This document shows, one piece after another, positions 52,373-62,386 of a stretch of 64,000 nucleotides of DNA. The translations under genes and the position numbers were made by a program. The stretch is taken from the NCBI RefSeq assembly GCF_014635685.1, contig NZ_BMDH01000002.1:92472-156471 (forward strand), given 5' to 3'. The notes under the pieces were generated by a model. That model had not been told where the DNA came from and made no database searches. It saw nothing but the letters and a program-made list of their open reading frames with translations. Each line of letters starts with the position of its first letter. The stretch's first letter is position 1. The DNA comes from Galliscardovia ingluviei (GTDB lineage Bacteria; Actinomycetota; Actinomycetes; Actinomycetales; Bifidobacteriaceae).

Positions 52373-52414
52373 AACCCCGAGATTCCAGATATAGTTTTCC
52401 AGATTCTCGGGGTT
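52373..52414. terminator. Bidirectional terminator between the pyrD-like gene and leuB
   Basis: AACCCCGAGA (52373-52382) and TCTCGGGGTT (52405-52414) form a perfect 10-bp stem between convergent genes. The loop contains a direct repeat of TTCCAGAT. Confidence 0.85.
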
Positions 52415-52457
52415 ATCTATACACGAAGTTGAGTGCGTAGTTGCGTTTTACCCGCGT

Positions 52458-53531
52458 TTATGCGAGCCGTGCAATAATATCGCGCCCTACTTGCTCTGTA
52501 GAACGAGGCGTAGAACCAAGCTGCTCAATATCAGCTTCTACTGCCGCCTCAATGCGCTGTGCAATTTCGTCATATCCTAAATGACGCAACATCATAGCAG
52601 CACTCAATACCGCCGCAGTCGGGTTCGCAATACCCCGTCCAGCAATATCTGGCGCAGAACCATGAATTGGTTCAAACATTGACGGGAATTCACCAGAAGC
52701 ATTAATACATCCAGAAGCAGAATAGCCTACACCACCCACGACAGCACCAGCTTCGTCGGTTAAGATATCGCCAAACAAATTATCTGTCAAAATCACATCA
52801 AAACGACTTGGCTCAGTGACCATATAAATAGTAGCAGCATCAATATGGCAATAGTCATGCGTAACCTCAGGATATTCTTCACCTACGCGAGCAACAATAC
52901 GCTGCCACATATCACCAGCATTAACCAGCACATTCTTCTTATGCACTAAGGTGATATGCTTACGACGCTTCATTGCCAAATCAAAAGCATATCGCACTAC
53001 ACGTTCTACGCCATACGCGGTATTGATAGAAACTTCTGTTGCAACCTCCGCAGGAGTGCCTTTTCGCACTGAACCGCCTGCTCCACAATACAGACCTTCT
53101 GTGCCTTCACGCACTACTACAAAGTCAATATCGCCAGGCTTGCTTAATGGAGAAGTCACTCCCTTATACAGCTTGCTAGGACGTAGGTTCACATATTGAT
53201 CGAACGCAAAACGAAGTTTTAAGAGTAACCCACGCTCCAAAATACCCGCTTGAATGCGTGGATCACCAATAGCACCAAGCAAAATGGCATCATACGATTT
53301 GAGCGCTTCAAGCTCATCGTCTGGCAAAATCGCGCCATCGCGCAAATAACGTTCTGCACCCAAATCGAATGGAGTAAATTCGAACTTCGCCACACCCTGT
53401 ATTGCATATTCGAGGACTTGCTGAGCTACTGGAGTGACTTCTTTGCCAATACCATCGCCAGCAATAACAGCAATATAATGCACCTGAGTATCCTCAGATT
53501 GTGCCTGATTATTTTGTTGAGACTGTGTCAT
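52458..53531 (-). CDS. leuB: 3-isopropylmalate dehydrogenase LeuB
   Basis: NAD-dependent beta-decarboxylating dehydrogenase of 357 residues in leucine synthesis. Motifs are [50 protein letters not shown], and the metal-binding [18 protein letters not shown]; the C-terminal [19 protein letters not shown] binds NAD. The isopropylmalate-like LLKLRxxFDxxxNLRP helix supports LeuB over tartrate or homoisocitrate relatives. The first ~15 residues are a Gln-rich extra tail. No good ribosome site precedes ATG 53531; a long hairpin does. Confidence 0.93.
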   Translation of the reverse strand: MTQSQQNNQAQSEDTQVHYIAVIAGDGIGKEVTPVAQQVLEYAIQGVAKFEFTPFDLGAERYLRDGAILPDDELEALKSYDAILLGAIGDPRIQAGILERGLLLKLRFAFDQYVNLRPSKLYKGVTSPLSKPGDIDFVVVREGTEGLYCGAGGSVRKGTPAEVATEVSINTAYGVERVVRYAFDLAMKRRKHITLVHKKNVLVNAGDMWQRIVARVGEEYPEVTHDYCHIDAATIYMVTEPSRFDVILTDNLFGDILTDEAGAVVGGVGYSASGCINASGEFPSMFEPIHGSAPDIAGRGIANPTAAVLSAAMMLRHLGYDEIAQRIEAAVEADIEQLGSTPRSTEQVGRDIIARLA

Positions 53532-53545
53532 AACTCAAGAGTAGA

Positions 53546-53609
53546 GGAAGAGTGTCCATAATACGTACTCACATTCCATTCTGTGAGACTAACTTACAAG
53601 CACTCTTCC
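53546..53609 (-). promoter_or_regulatory. Long hairpin in the leuB leader
   Basis: GGAAGAGTG and CACTCTTCC are perfect 9-bp arms (53546-53554 and 53601-53609), enclosing a second stem CTCAC/GTGAG. The structure ends about 15 nt before the leuB start codon and lies in the 97-bp gap after the S9 peptidase gene. It could be a weak terminator of that gene or a translational control element of leuB. Confidence 0.55.
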
Positions 53610-53628
53610 ATAAACACTGCACTCCAGT

Positions 53629-56097
53629 TTATTCTTCAATACCCATAGCAGCTAAACACCAAGCATTCTCATACGCCAACTCACGCCAACGCTTGTAGCG
53701 ACCTGTTACACCACCATGACCAGCTTCAACTTCAATTTTTGCAATGGCATCAACCTCAGACTCAGGCTCCTGCAACTTGGCCAACCACTTCAACGGCTCA
53801 ACATATAGCACACGAGTATCATTCATCGACGTTGTAATGAAGACAGCTGGAAAATGGCGTGTACCAAAATGTTTCTCACGCTCTGCTGCCGGCATAACAT
53901 TTTCATACGGAGAATACTGCCTCATATAACGATATACCTCAACATTATGCAGTGGGTCTCCCCACTCATCCCACTCGGTAACCGTCAGCGGCAACGATGT
54001 ATCCAAAATCGAGGTCAGAGCATCAACAAACGGCACATCAGCTTCAATACCTGCATAAAGTTGTGGAGCCATATTGGCAATCGCTCCCATCAGCAAGCCA
54101 CCTGCAGAGCCACCATTAGCCACAGTGTGCTTAGGATCTGCAAAACCAGCTTGTTGTAACGCAGCCGTAGCATCAATAAAATCAATAAATGTATTCATTT
54201 TATTGAGCTTGCGCCCCTGCTCATACCATGCATGACCCATTTCACCGCCACCACGAGTATGAACAACAGCATAGAGCACACCACGATCAAGCATACTCAG
54301 TCGAGCTACAGAAAATGACGGATCAGAACTAATCTCATAAGCGCCATATCCCGTAATAAACATAGCTCCCAATGGCTTCGCCGTATACGCATCTAGCTCT
54401 TCACTCTCAAGCGTGCGCACGGACTGACTCAGCGACATATTCTCATAGGACAGCGCCAACTGACGTGGCGTCTCCAACACCTCATCAGTAAGCCCCTCCT
54501 CAGTACCATCCAAACTAGGTACCAAACCTTTACGCCACACCAAAGACACCGGCACACACTCACCATCGCGCACACGCACACGCAAACGCTTCTCCGCATA
54601 ATCCTGCGCATCAAAATCACCAAGCACTGTTGCCTGTCGCAACAGTACATCACTATCAGTTAGCGGATCATACTCATGCAACTCACTTGGCTGCGTATAA
54701 CTCACCGTGGCATATCGCAAACGAGGTGCATCATAACTGGCATTACCACTCATACCGATGCTATACAATTTGCCATTCACACGAGGTACTAGGCCACCGA
54801 ACCCCCAAGGTCGACCCGCTTCAAAATCTTCACGAGCCACACGTTTAGGCATTACTGCCAGTTGAGGTAACGAATTTGCGCGATACATCAAGGTGACAAA
54901 ATGGCGATAAATAGCAATACCATCTACACGCAACCCCTGCACACCGCGCAGTACCTCAGGATTTTGAGGATTATCACTAACCGTATTCACTGACTCATAG
55001 CGTACAGCCAAATCATGCGGAGTAGCTCTACGCCCCATCGGAGGCTCACAGCCAGACGGCGAACCCTGAGCCACTACTACCCCCTCACCAAGGGTAAAAG
55101 GAGGCTGATGTGAACGCATATCAATAATATCAATTTCAAAATTCGGATTATTAACATTATGAACAACTACAGCAATAGGAATATCTTCCTGTGAATCGTC
55201 CTCAGGCTCAAAATGCGCAAAATTCACATCATATTCCACGCCCTCGTGGCGTTCGATAAACGGCTTGAACTCATCTTCAGGATGTTCAACAGCGATCATA
55301 CGCACTTCTGAAGTAGTTTTGGAACCACTATCAATCACCACATACTGCTCATCCGCAGAAATACCAACGCCAACCCAGAAACGCTCATCATCTTCATGGA
55401 ATACCATTACATCAGAACTCACATCTGTACCAATCCGATGTCTCCACACTTCAAAAGGACGCCATGCTTCGTCTACACGAATATAAAAAACCCATGCGCC
55501 ATCTGGCGTTAAACACCCACCTCCAGTTTGCGTAATCACTTCTGGAAGCTCAGCACCCGTTTGCAAATCGCGAATATGAATGTCATAGCGTTCGTCACCT
55601 GCAGTATCAATGCAATACATCATCCAGCGACCGTCATGACTTAAATCAATACCACCGACAGCAAAGAAATCATGCCCTTGAGACTCCACATTAGAGTCAA
55701 ATACTACTTCTTCGCCCTCAAGTTTTACTGTACTGCCAGCAACTACGGCTGGAGGATCCCAATCATCCTCGTGTTTAATAGGCACTCGACACTGAATACC
55801 GTACTGTTTGCCTTCTTCTGTCCTAGCAAAATACCAATAGTCATGCAATCTTGTAGGAACTGACATATCAGTTTCCTGAACACGCTGCGTTAACTCAGTA
55901 AATAGTGACTGACGCAATGATGCCAACGGCGCCATACGCTTGTCAGTATATGCATTTTGTGCTGCAATATACTCCTGTGTCGCCAGTGAATCTTTGTCTC
56001 TCATCCATTCATATGGATCGACAAACTGTTCACCTTGTGTATCGCGAATATGAGATTGTTGCATTGCCTTCGGTGGCATTAACCCTAGAATATCCAT
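53629..56097 (-). CDS. S9 family peptidase (prolyl oligopeptidase/oligopeptidase B type)
   Basis: Cytoplasmic serine peptidase of 822 residues. The N-terminal beta-propeller (about 70-450) begins after DPYEWMRDKDSLATQEYIAAQN. The C-terminal alpha/beta hydrolase contains the nucleophile loop NGGSAGGLLMGAIAN, the Asp region STSMNDTRVLYVEPLKW, and the catalytic His in EAGHGGVTGRYKRW. RGGGEMGHAWYEQGRK is typical of oligopeptidase B, which cuts short peptides after basic residues. It is longer than the usual ~690. ATG 56097 follows GGAAGTGCA. leuB follows on the same strand. Confidence 0.93.
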   Translation of the reverse strand: MDILGLMPPKAMQQSHIRDTQGEQFVDPYEWMRDKDSLATQEYIAAQNAYTDKRMAPLASLRQSLFTELTQRVQETDMSVPTRLHDYWYFARTEEGKQYGIQCRVPIKHEDDWDPPAVVAGSTVKLEGEEVVFDSNVESQGHDFFAVGGIDLSHDGRWMMYCIDTAGDERYDIHIRDLQTGAELPEVITQTGGGCLTPDGAWVFYIRVDEAWRPFEVWRHRIGTDVSSDVMVFHEDDERFWVGVGISADEQYVVIDSGSKTTSEVRMIAVEHPEDEFKPFIERHEGVEYDVNFAHFEPEDDSQEDIPIAVVVHNVNNPNFEIDIIDMRSHQPPFTLGEGVVVAQGSPSGCEPPMGRRATPHDLAVRYESVNTVSDNPQNPEVLRGVQGLRVDGIAIYRHFVTLMYRANSLPQLAVMPKRVAREDFEAGRPWGFGGLVPRVNGKLYSIGMSGNASYDAPRLRYATVSYTQPSELHEYDPLTDSDVLLRQATVLGDFDAQDYAEKRLRVRVRDGECVPVSLVWRKGLVPSLDGTEEGLTDEVLETPRQLALSYENMSLSQSVRTLESEELDAYTAKPLGAMFITGYGAYEISSDPSFSVARLSMLDRGVLYAVVHTRGGGEMGHAWYEQGRKLNKMNTFIDFIDATAALQQAGFADPKHTVANGGSAGGLLMGAIANMAPQLYAGIEADVPFVDALTSILDTSLPLTVTEWDEWGDPLHNVEVYRYMRQYSPYENVMPAAEREKHFGTRHFPAVFITTSMNDTRVLYVEPLKWLAKLQEPESEVDAIAKIEVEAGHGGVTGRYKRWRELAYENAWCLAAMGIEE

Positions 56098-56184
56098 TGC
56101 ACTTCCAACCTTTAACTCACTTCGTGCAAGCCCTGCTCACACCATACACCACAACTTGCCCTTAACCCAAGAATTGTGGGGTGC

Positions 56185-57441
56185 TTATGTCAGGAGTCGA
56201 TAGCGCCTTTTTTTCGAAAACACATTGCGTAAATATGGCAACATCGTATGAATCAAGTTCACCCCTGTTGTGCCATAAAATACTGGAACATTAGCACTCG
56301 GCGCAGGCTGCGTAGTAGTCATTCCTGTAATTTTTTGCAAATAACTACCCGCTTCTCCTGGGCGTAATTGCCGAATACCAATCGCAATCACACGACCCGG
56401 ATGCCGTTTACTAATCGTGGCATACGTAGTCGGGTCACGCTGCCCGTCGTCGCCAATCAAAATAAACTTCATATCTGGAAAATCAGCCATCAGCTGCTCA
56501 ATAAATTCCAGTTTATGTTCTACCCCAGATGGAATAAACGTTACTGGTCGCGGATCTAAATCACGCAATAACAGCGGACCTGATGGAAAACCATGGTATT
56601 CAATAAAATGCCGAATCGAGCTTTCCAAATTCCACGGTGACGTTGATAAATAGAAAAATGGCGCGGCAGGAAACATTTCATGTAATTTGGAGTACAACAC
56701 CGACATAGATGGCACTGACACGCGCTTACGAGGATTGAGCAGCAACGTATTATATGCAGCCCGCCAAAATGTAGGTACTTGGGTGACCATGATCGTGTCA
56801 TCAACATCAGAAATAATACCAACTTTGGCATCTCTTGCTATGGTATACAGCGTAGAATGCACCGGAGCACGATCGCCTACTGTATATGAAACATCGTGGC
56901 GGCCAGGTTTAAGCTCGCGCATAGCTACCAGATCTAGATATCCACTTTCGTCAGAAATCGCGTATTCACTTGATTTCAGTTGCTTGCTATCTGGTATTTC
57001 AAAAGTTTCACTATCGCCAACTTGTACTGTTTGCAGTGGAACGCCGTCAATATTAATACGAACTTTTGTACGCGCAGCAGGTACTAAGCAGGCAGCACGG
57101 ATTCCTCTTACCAGTAGACCAGCCGAGCGCTTTGCAGGGGCAAGTAAGGTTCTACAAATCAGTCTCGAATACGAGCCAGTACCATACCCAATATACGGTT
57201 CGACGCGAGGAAACCACCCTAACTTTTTTGCAAAAAACACCATTGCCGCACTGATAACATCAAAACTCTCTGTCACTGCTCGACGCATCACACGCACCGA
57301 AAATGGCTTATGATCGATACTGGTAAACTTACCGTATGCTTCGAAATTCGAGCTTGTGGTTTGTGCAGGAATTGGAGGCAAGCCATCAGCGCGCCCCGAC
57401 TGCTGCAACTGGCTGCGACTGTTTTGATTTGGTTCTACCAA
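56185..57441 (-). CDS. App1/DUF2183-like phosphatase domain protein
   Basis: Protein of 418 residues with the App1 (DUF2183) phosphatidate phosphatase-like catalytic domain. The HAD nucleophile motif is IISDVDDTIMVTQVP (about residue 212), followed by FFYLSTSPWNLES, KLEFIEQLMADFPDMKFILIGDDGQRDP and a Lys in GVEHK. The N-terminal half has a beta-sandwich-like segment (GVPLQTVQVGDSETFEIPD). It would dephosphorylate a lipid or other phosphate ester; actinobacterial homologues are uncharacterised. TTG 57441 is the likely start, with AAGGTGAG upstream. Confidence 0.88.
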   Translation of the reverse strand: MVEPNQNSRSQLQQSGRADGLPPIPAQTTSSNFEAYGKFTSIDHKPFSVRVMRRAVTESFDVISAAMVFFAKKLGWFPRVEPYIGYGTGSYSRLICRTLLAPAKRSAGLLVRGIRAACLVPAARTKVRINIDGVPLQTVQVGDSETFEIPDSKQLKSSEYAISDESGYLDLVAMRELKPGRHDVSYTVGDRAPVHSTLYTIARDAKVGIISDVDDTIMVTQVPTFWRAAYNTLLLNPRKRVSVPSMSVLYSKLHEMFPAAPFFYLSTSPWNLESSIRHFIEYHGFPSGPLLLRDLDPRPVTFIPSGVEHKLEFIEQLMADFPDMKFILIGDDGQRDPTTYATISKRHPGRVIAIGIRQLRPGEAGSYLQKITGMTTTQPAPSANVPVFYGTTGVNLIHTMLPYLRNVFSKKRRYRLLT

Positions 57442-57578
57442 CTGCGCTCACCTTGCACTTTCCTCAACTCATGAATACCATGCGTATGCTCAAGCATTTA
57501 GTCTACACTATTTCATCACATTTTGCACATACGCATGCTCGCAAAGCCCAAGCAGTATACCTTAGCAACATCAGCAGC

Positions 57579-58070
57579 TTATTGTGCTTTTGCCACAATT
57601 TTTGCGTACTCGTCAGCACTTAATAGTTCAGGATCTTCGTCAAGCTCAATTTTTACGAGCCAACCTTCACCATACGGATCCGAATCAACCACTGAAGGAT
57701 CGTCATACGCCTCGTGATTGACATAGCGCACAGTGCCAGCAACCGGGCTAATCAGTGGAGAAACCGACTTCGAAGATTCGAGTTGAGCAAGCTCATCCCC
57801 CACCTCTACATGGGTGCCAATCTCCGGAAAATCAATAAACACTAGCTCACCAAGTTGCTCGGATGCAAATGCAGTTACCCCGCACACCACCGGATCTACA
57901 CTATCGTCAACCCAAACATGCTCCTCGCTATAGAGCAAATGAGCCGGTATATCAACTTGTGCCGCTGCCTCCTGAGTATTCAAATTCGCAGTATACATAT
58001 CACCATCTTCGGCAACATCTTCAAAACCATTTGCATCATCAAATGGATCATATTCTTGCATATCGTCCAT
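57579..58070 (-). CDS. gcvH: Glycine cleavage system H-like lipoyl protein GcvH
   Basis: Protein of 163 residues. The GcvH core (about 40-160) reads YSEEHVWVDD, CGVTAFASEQLGELVFIDFPEIG, then LAQLESSKSVSPLISPVAG with the lipoyl Lys in ESSKS, and ends YGEGWLVKIELDEDPELLSADEYAKIV. About 38 acidic residues precede the core, which is unusual. No gcvT, gcvP or lpd is nearby, so its role may be a lipoyl carrier for something other than glycine cleavage. ATG 58070 follows AGGAGG by 9 nt. Confidence 0.92.
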   Translation of the reverse strand: MDDMQEYDPFDDANGFEDVAEDGDMYTANLNTQEAAAQVDIPAHLLYSEEHVWVDDSVDPVVCGVTAFASEQLGELVFIDFPEIGTHVEVGDELAQLESSKSVSPLISPVAGTVRYVNHEAYDDPSVVDSDPYGEGWLVKIELDEDPELLSADEYAKIVAKAQ

Positions 58071-58231
58071 ATTACATGCTCCTCCTGTAATACGCTACAA
58101 CAGCATGTATTGCTACTACATATATAGTTACAAATTTTCTCTATAATACACAACAGCCAAACTACAACATGCACATTATGCAGTCATAGTCTGGCTATTG
58201 TATTCAGCTAAGAACGAGTGTACCCAATAAA

Positions 58232-59884
58232 TCAGGCAGGACGCACTGCCGAGGTTGGCGTTGACCCAATAACCTGCACCATAGAGCCCATCGGCAAGAA
58301 ATCATACACCCAATGCGCATCCTCTGGATACATACCAGCGCAACCATGAGATCCTGGAATACCATGATCAACACCATACAAATTCCACGGAGCACCGTGG
58401 AATGATTCACCATCATTGTAATAAGTAACCCATGGTACGCCAGGAATGTCGTATGCATCAGCACCAACACCACCACGCATACGTTGTGACTCATACTTCA
58501 GATACACAAAAAATGTACCATTATCACTTGGATGTTGCAATGTACCGCTGGAAATATTAAATGTTTTCACCAAAGTAGTACCTTTGTACGCATACGCCTT
58601 TTGTTCACTCAGATTGACCACCATATGAGGATCACCATCTGGCACATCATAACGTACCGTGCGCGACTCAGTCTTAAAATCCTCAGTTTGTACTGCAGCC
58701 TTAATTTCCGCGGGCTGACCTTGCTCTAAAGCGTTAATAACATCTGTGGCTGTTTGATCAACAGAACCAACTTTGACGCCTTTAACACCTTTCACATCAA
58801 CAAATAACACTTTGCCAGAAGTATCGACAACATTTTTCTCAGTAACAGCATCTTGATTAAGCTCTTTAGGCAAAGTATCTGCTAAATACTGCTTCACAGC
58901 ATCAGTATCATAGGCTATATCGAGCTTTTTCTCCTGAATATTGCCAGTGACATGAATCCAAGATGCAACAGTCTGAGCTGGAATAGTGAATGTTTTATTT
59001 TCACCATTAGAAATTTTTAACTCATTTGCCAATCGAGCATTAGCAGCATCCGCAGTCTGTTGTGCCGTCTGATCATCGATAGCAGCTGGCTCATTCTTCG
59101 TTTTCATAGCCACAGTATCGTGAACTGCTGGATCAGTTTGGACTTGTTTGATTGCGGTAAGCACATTATTAATGACAGGAGCTTCACCATCACGCGAAGG
59201 CACTACCTCAAACTTCGCGGCATCATTATTGTACGCAACACTAGCATTAACTACACGCTGACTATCGTCAATTAAGTTCTTAGATAGATACTGGGTCAAC
59301 GCCAGCTGGTCTACCTCACCCTGTACATCAATATTTTGTTTAGCAAAAGGATTGACAACCTCATACCAATGGTCTTTTTTGGCATTAAGCAACTGTTGTA
59401 CCGTAGCATCAATATCGGTAGATACACCTAAATCAGATAGTGAGGCTTGTACTGATTCGCCTTGTTTATTAGTTACGGTCACCTTTGCTTGTTGCACAGC
59501 CTGCTTTACTGTCTGCTGTAGTTCATTTTTATCCATTGCCAGCACACGAGTTGAGCCGAACGATACCCCAGGTGCAACCTTATCTTTGAAATACCAGCTT
59601 GCACCAATGCAATATCCAGTAAAAAGCACAATAAGTACTGCAAAAACAATCAACCCAGCAATAAGACCAACACGAGAACCATGTGATTTGCGAGCAACAT
59701 GCTCACCCGCACCACTATGTGCAGCTTGCGGATCTTCTTCAAACGCAGCCAAATCATCAGCTGCAGTAACCTGCTGAACTGGCTCCATCACTACTGTCGA
59801 CTCATCAGTATAAGAAGAAGTCATACCGTGTTGTTCATCATGATCATCATCCGCATGGGAGTCAAGCCACTCTCGCGTTGTCAT
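58232..59884 (-). CDS. L,D-transpeptidase with PG_binding_4-like domains
   Basis: Protein of 550 residues. The acidic cytoplasmic N-terminus (~70 residues) is followed by one membrane helix (about 74-96), two repeated domains of the PG_binding_4 type (MDKNELQQTVKQAV..., then ADTLPKELNQDAVTEKN...), and a C-terminal YkuD catalytic domain. The active site is HGAPW...HGIPGSHGCAGM, with Cys in SHGC; the usual following VRM is AGM. It forms 3-3 or anchoring cross-links in the wall, insensitive to most penicillins. ATG 59884 follows AAGGAGAGATGC. Confidence 0.93.
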   Translation of the reverse strand: MTTREWLDSHADDDHDEQHGMTSSYTDESTVVMEPVQQVTAADDLAAFEEDPQAAHSGAGEHVARKSHGSRVGLIAGLIVFAVLIVLFTGYCIGASWYFKDKVAPGVSFGSTRVLAMDKNELQQTVKQAVQQAKVTVTNKQGESVQASLSDLGVSTDIDATVQQLLNAKKDHWYEVVNPFAKQNIDVQGEVDQLALTQYLSKNLIDDSQRVVNASVAYNNDAAKFEVVPSRDGEAPVINNVLTAIKQVQTDPAVHDTVAMKTKNEPAAIDDQTAQQTADAANARLANELKISNGENKTFTIPAQTVASWIHVTGNIQEKKLDIAYDTDAVKQYLADTLPKELNQDAVTEKNVVDTSGKVLFVDVKGVKGVKVGSVDQTATDVINALEQGQPAEIKAAVQTEDFKTESRTVRYDVPDGDPHMVVNLSEQKAYAYKGTTLVKTFNISSGTLQHPSDNGTFFVYLKYESQRMRGGVGADAYDIPGVPWVTYYNDGESFHGAPWNLYGVDHGIPGSHGCAGMYPEDAHWVYDFLPMGSMVQVIGSTPTSAVRPA

Positions 59885-60112
59885 GCATCTCTCCTTAGCT
59901 CAACCACTCTACATAAGTGTACGCAACTTTTCGACAATGCTCTAGTGTTTTTCTCATAATATTGTGCATAGTGAAACTAGTCCCTTCAACCCCTCTAAAA
60001 ATAGCAATTACAGCATGATACTGTGAGGAAAAACACATTGTATAAACTTGTTAGTACCTGTTAGCACTTTAACCCATTAACGATTTACCCCAGTTGCATT
60101 ACCAATCAGTTA

Positions 60113-61378
60113 TTAACAATCAGGAAGTGGCGAGCCATACCACTGCTCAATCATATAGCGAGCAATTGCTGCTTTACCAGGAAGCACAACATTACCAGCA
60201 ATCACCTCATGGAGCAGTTCATCTCGCGTAAACCAACGTGCAAACTGCGTTTCTTTGCCGTCAACATGAATATTAGTATTTCGCGCAACCCCTGCAAACG
60301 CTACCATAAGCGAAGACGGGAACGGCCACGGCTGTGAGCCCAAATATTGCAAATTCCCCAGTTCGATACCAGTCTCCTCTAGTGCTTCACGCCGAGCTGC
60401 ATGTTCTAGATTTTCGCCTGCCTCTACAAAACCAGCCGAAACCGAGTAGAAATTCTGACGCCAAGCAGTATTATGTTGAAGCAATATACGTTGCTGAGCA
60501 TCAATAATTGAGGTAATAACAGCAGGCTCAATTCTAGGAAATAACAGCTGCTGATGCTGATCACTAGAGTCACTAGATTCACTAGAACAATGCTCACACT
60601 GATGCACCCATCCTGCATGAACAATGCTAAGCCGTGAACCACAGCGCGGGCAGTATTGTTCAAGGGCGTGCCATGCCGCAACACTAACAGCAGTTGTTGC
60701 CATTCCAGCGTCACGAGCACTAGTGCGTGGAGCAAATTGTTTAAGCGATACCCAAGCATATTTCTGTGCAATAGCTGTCAATAGTGCATACTGGGATGGA
60801 GAATTTTGTGCAGGTAATGCTGATTGCGGTACATTGTCTTTAAGCTGCAATGTTGCTCTCAGCGAGACCCCCGGCTGAGCATCCACACGATGAATTGCAA
60901 ACACCTCAGTCAGATCAAAAGCGATATAAGGCACATGCTTATCAACACTATCGGTTTTATCAACACCTAAGAATATAGGGTGAATATGCGGATTATGCGC
61001 AAGATCCTGCACGTAGGAATACGGCAGCGTTGCTAAATGCAGCTTTGCATCTTGAAACTGCACTTGCGCCATCTCTTGCAAAGGAATCGCAACAAATTCG
61101 CCACAGACTAACACCACACGTGTGTGCGAATCAGCTTCGAGCTGCTCCATTACATGAGGATCTGCTCGCCTATCTACTTGCTGATCTAACGTGTGCTGCG
61201 CAAGAGGCAAAAACTCCAGCACATGAGCGAGCGCCAAAGGATTCAATGCAGAAAGTGCGCCGTTACTGCTCCTTGTATCATTGCTACTGTTTGTTCCAGC
61301 CTTTGCAGAAACGTTGTTATGCACAGTACTAGTAGCACTGAGATTATTGGTATTAGCATTATTACTGGAATTACTCAT
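60113..61378 (-). CDS. nudC: NAD+ diphosphatase / NADH pyrophosphatase NudC
   Basis: Nudix enzyme of 421 residues cleaving NAD(H) to NMN and AMP, and decapping NAD-RNA in other bacteria. The zinc ribbon is CPRCGSRLSI...HQCEHC, the Nudix box GFVEAGENLEHAARREALEETGIEL in two parts, and the NudC-specific SQPWPFPSSLM follows. The N-terminus has a Ser/Asn-rich tail, and a ~20-residue Ser/Asp/Gln insertion follows the zinc ribbon. ATG 61378 overlaps the end of the upstream hydrolase gene by 8 nt (ATGAGTAA), so translation is coupled. Confidence 0.94.
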   Translation of the reverse strand: MSNSSNNANTNNLSATSTVHNNVSAKAGTNSSNDTRSSNGALSALNPLALAHVLEFLPLAQHTLDQQVDRRADPHVMEQLEADSHTRVVLVCGEFVAIPLQEMAQVQFQDAKLHLATLPYSYVQDLAHNPHIHPIFLGVDKTDSVDKHVPYIAFDLTEVFAIHRVDAQPGVSLRATLQLKDNVPQSALPAQNSPSQYALLTAIAQKYAWVSLKQFAPRTSARDAGMATTAVSVAAWHALEQYCPRCGSRLSIVHAGWVHQCEHCSSESSDSSDQHQQLLFPRIEPAVITSIIDAQQRILLQHNTAWRQNFYSVSAGFVEAGENLEHAARREALEETGIELGNLQYLGSQPWPFPSSLMVAFAGVARNTNIHVDGKETQFARWFTRDELLHEVIAGNVVLPGKAAIARYMIEQWYGSPLPDC

Positions 61379-62354
61379 GAATGTCGATATCCTCAATATG
61401 CACGCCATCAACTCGAGCTATAAATCGATATAGTGCATCGGCAAAAACTTGTGGCTGTTCTACACAGGAGAAATGACCAGCATGATAAATCACCGTGAAT
61501 ACTACCGAAGGGGGCTCTACAAGGGTAGATTGCTCAATCTGGTCTGCAAGCTGTGCCATAGCTTCTGGAGGGCTCGAAGGGTCACGATCACCGCAAATAA
61601 TGCCAACAGGGACATCCATACGCGAAAGATACGGCGTCTCATCGGTACGACCTGCTGCCATGCGCTGTCGCCAAGCAATACCAAGCGGATTTTGCGAACG
61701 AATCCACGAGGTAAACTGCTCAATAAATTCCGGCGAGCGCTTAATTTCAGAATCATGAGGCTGTACTTCTACAAAATGCATAACAGGATCCGTGGTATGC
61801 TCAGTTTCGCAAATTTGCGCAATACGTAGCCTATTGGCACGAGCTTGCCCCAAATCAGCACTCGCTTTTGTATCGCACAGCACTAATCCTTGCACAGCCT
61901 CAGGGAATAAACGATGAATAGCGAGCACCGCATATCCACCCATGGAAATACCAACCCAGATTGCCTGACTATATCCAAGCTCATGCAGCTTTGCCACAAA
62001 TGATTCAGCCATACGATCCATAGCCTGCGTGTAGGCTCCATCTTCAGCGACTTCGCCTGTTTGCTCAGCAGTTGGAATTGGCGTTTCACCAGCGCCAGGC
62101 ATTTCGAAAGCATAAATATCACGAGCAGCAATATGTAGAGTATTAGCATCATCATCAAAATGTGCAATCAATCGTTCAGCAGCTTTGTCCCACATGCGAT
62201 GGTCAATAGGAAAAGCGTGAATAAGGATGATAGGTACTTGAGGCTGCTGTGCTTCTTGTACCTCTTGTACCGCTGACAAAGTATTAGACTGCCTAGCTGC
62301 CAATGTTTGTGTGTGATACGTCGTTACGCCAATATCAAAATATTGCTGTGCCAT
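61371..62354 (-). CDS. Alpha/beta hydrolase fold protein
   Basis: Protein of 327 residues. The oxyanion HAFPIDHRMWD (about 46), nucleophile elbow VGISMGGYAVLA, and C-terminal catalytic His in YHAGHFSCVEQP define an alpha/beta hydrolase similar to small-ester hydrolases/lactonases. An insertion FDDDANTLHIAARDIYAFEMPGAGETP separates the first strands. The substrate cannot be told. ATG 62354 follows GGAAGGTGGACAC. It forms an operon with nudC, and the DUF4916 gene ends 32 nt upstream. Confidence 0.88.
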   Translation of the reverse strand: MAQQYFDIGVTTYHTQTLAARQSNTLSAVQEVQEAQQPQVPIILIHAFPIDHRMWDKAAERLIAHFDDDANTLHIAARDIYAFEMPGAGETPIPTAEQTGEVAEDGAYTQAMDRMAESFVAKLHELGYSQAIWVGISMGGYAVLAIHRLFPEAVQGLVLCDTKASADLGQARANRLRIAQICETEHTTDPVMHFVEVQPHDSEIKRSPEFIEQFTSWIRSQNPLGIAWRQRMAAGRTDETPYLSRMDVPVGIICGDRDPSSPPEAMAQLADQIEQSTLVEPPSVVFTVIYHAGHFSCVEQPQVFADALYRFIARVDGVHIEDIDIHE

Positions 62355-62386
62355 GTGTCCACCTTCCTATTGCTAGCTTTTACGTA

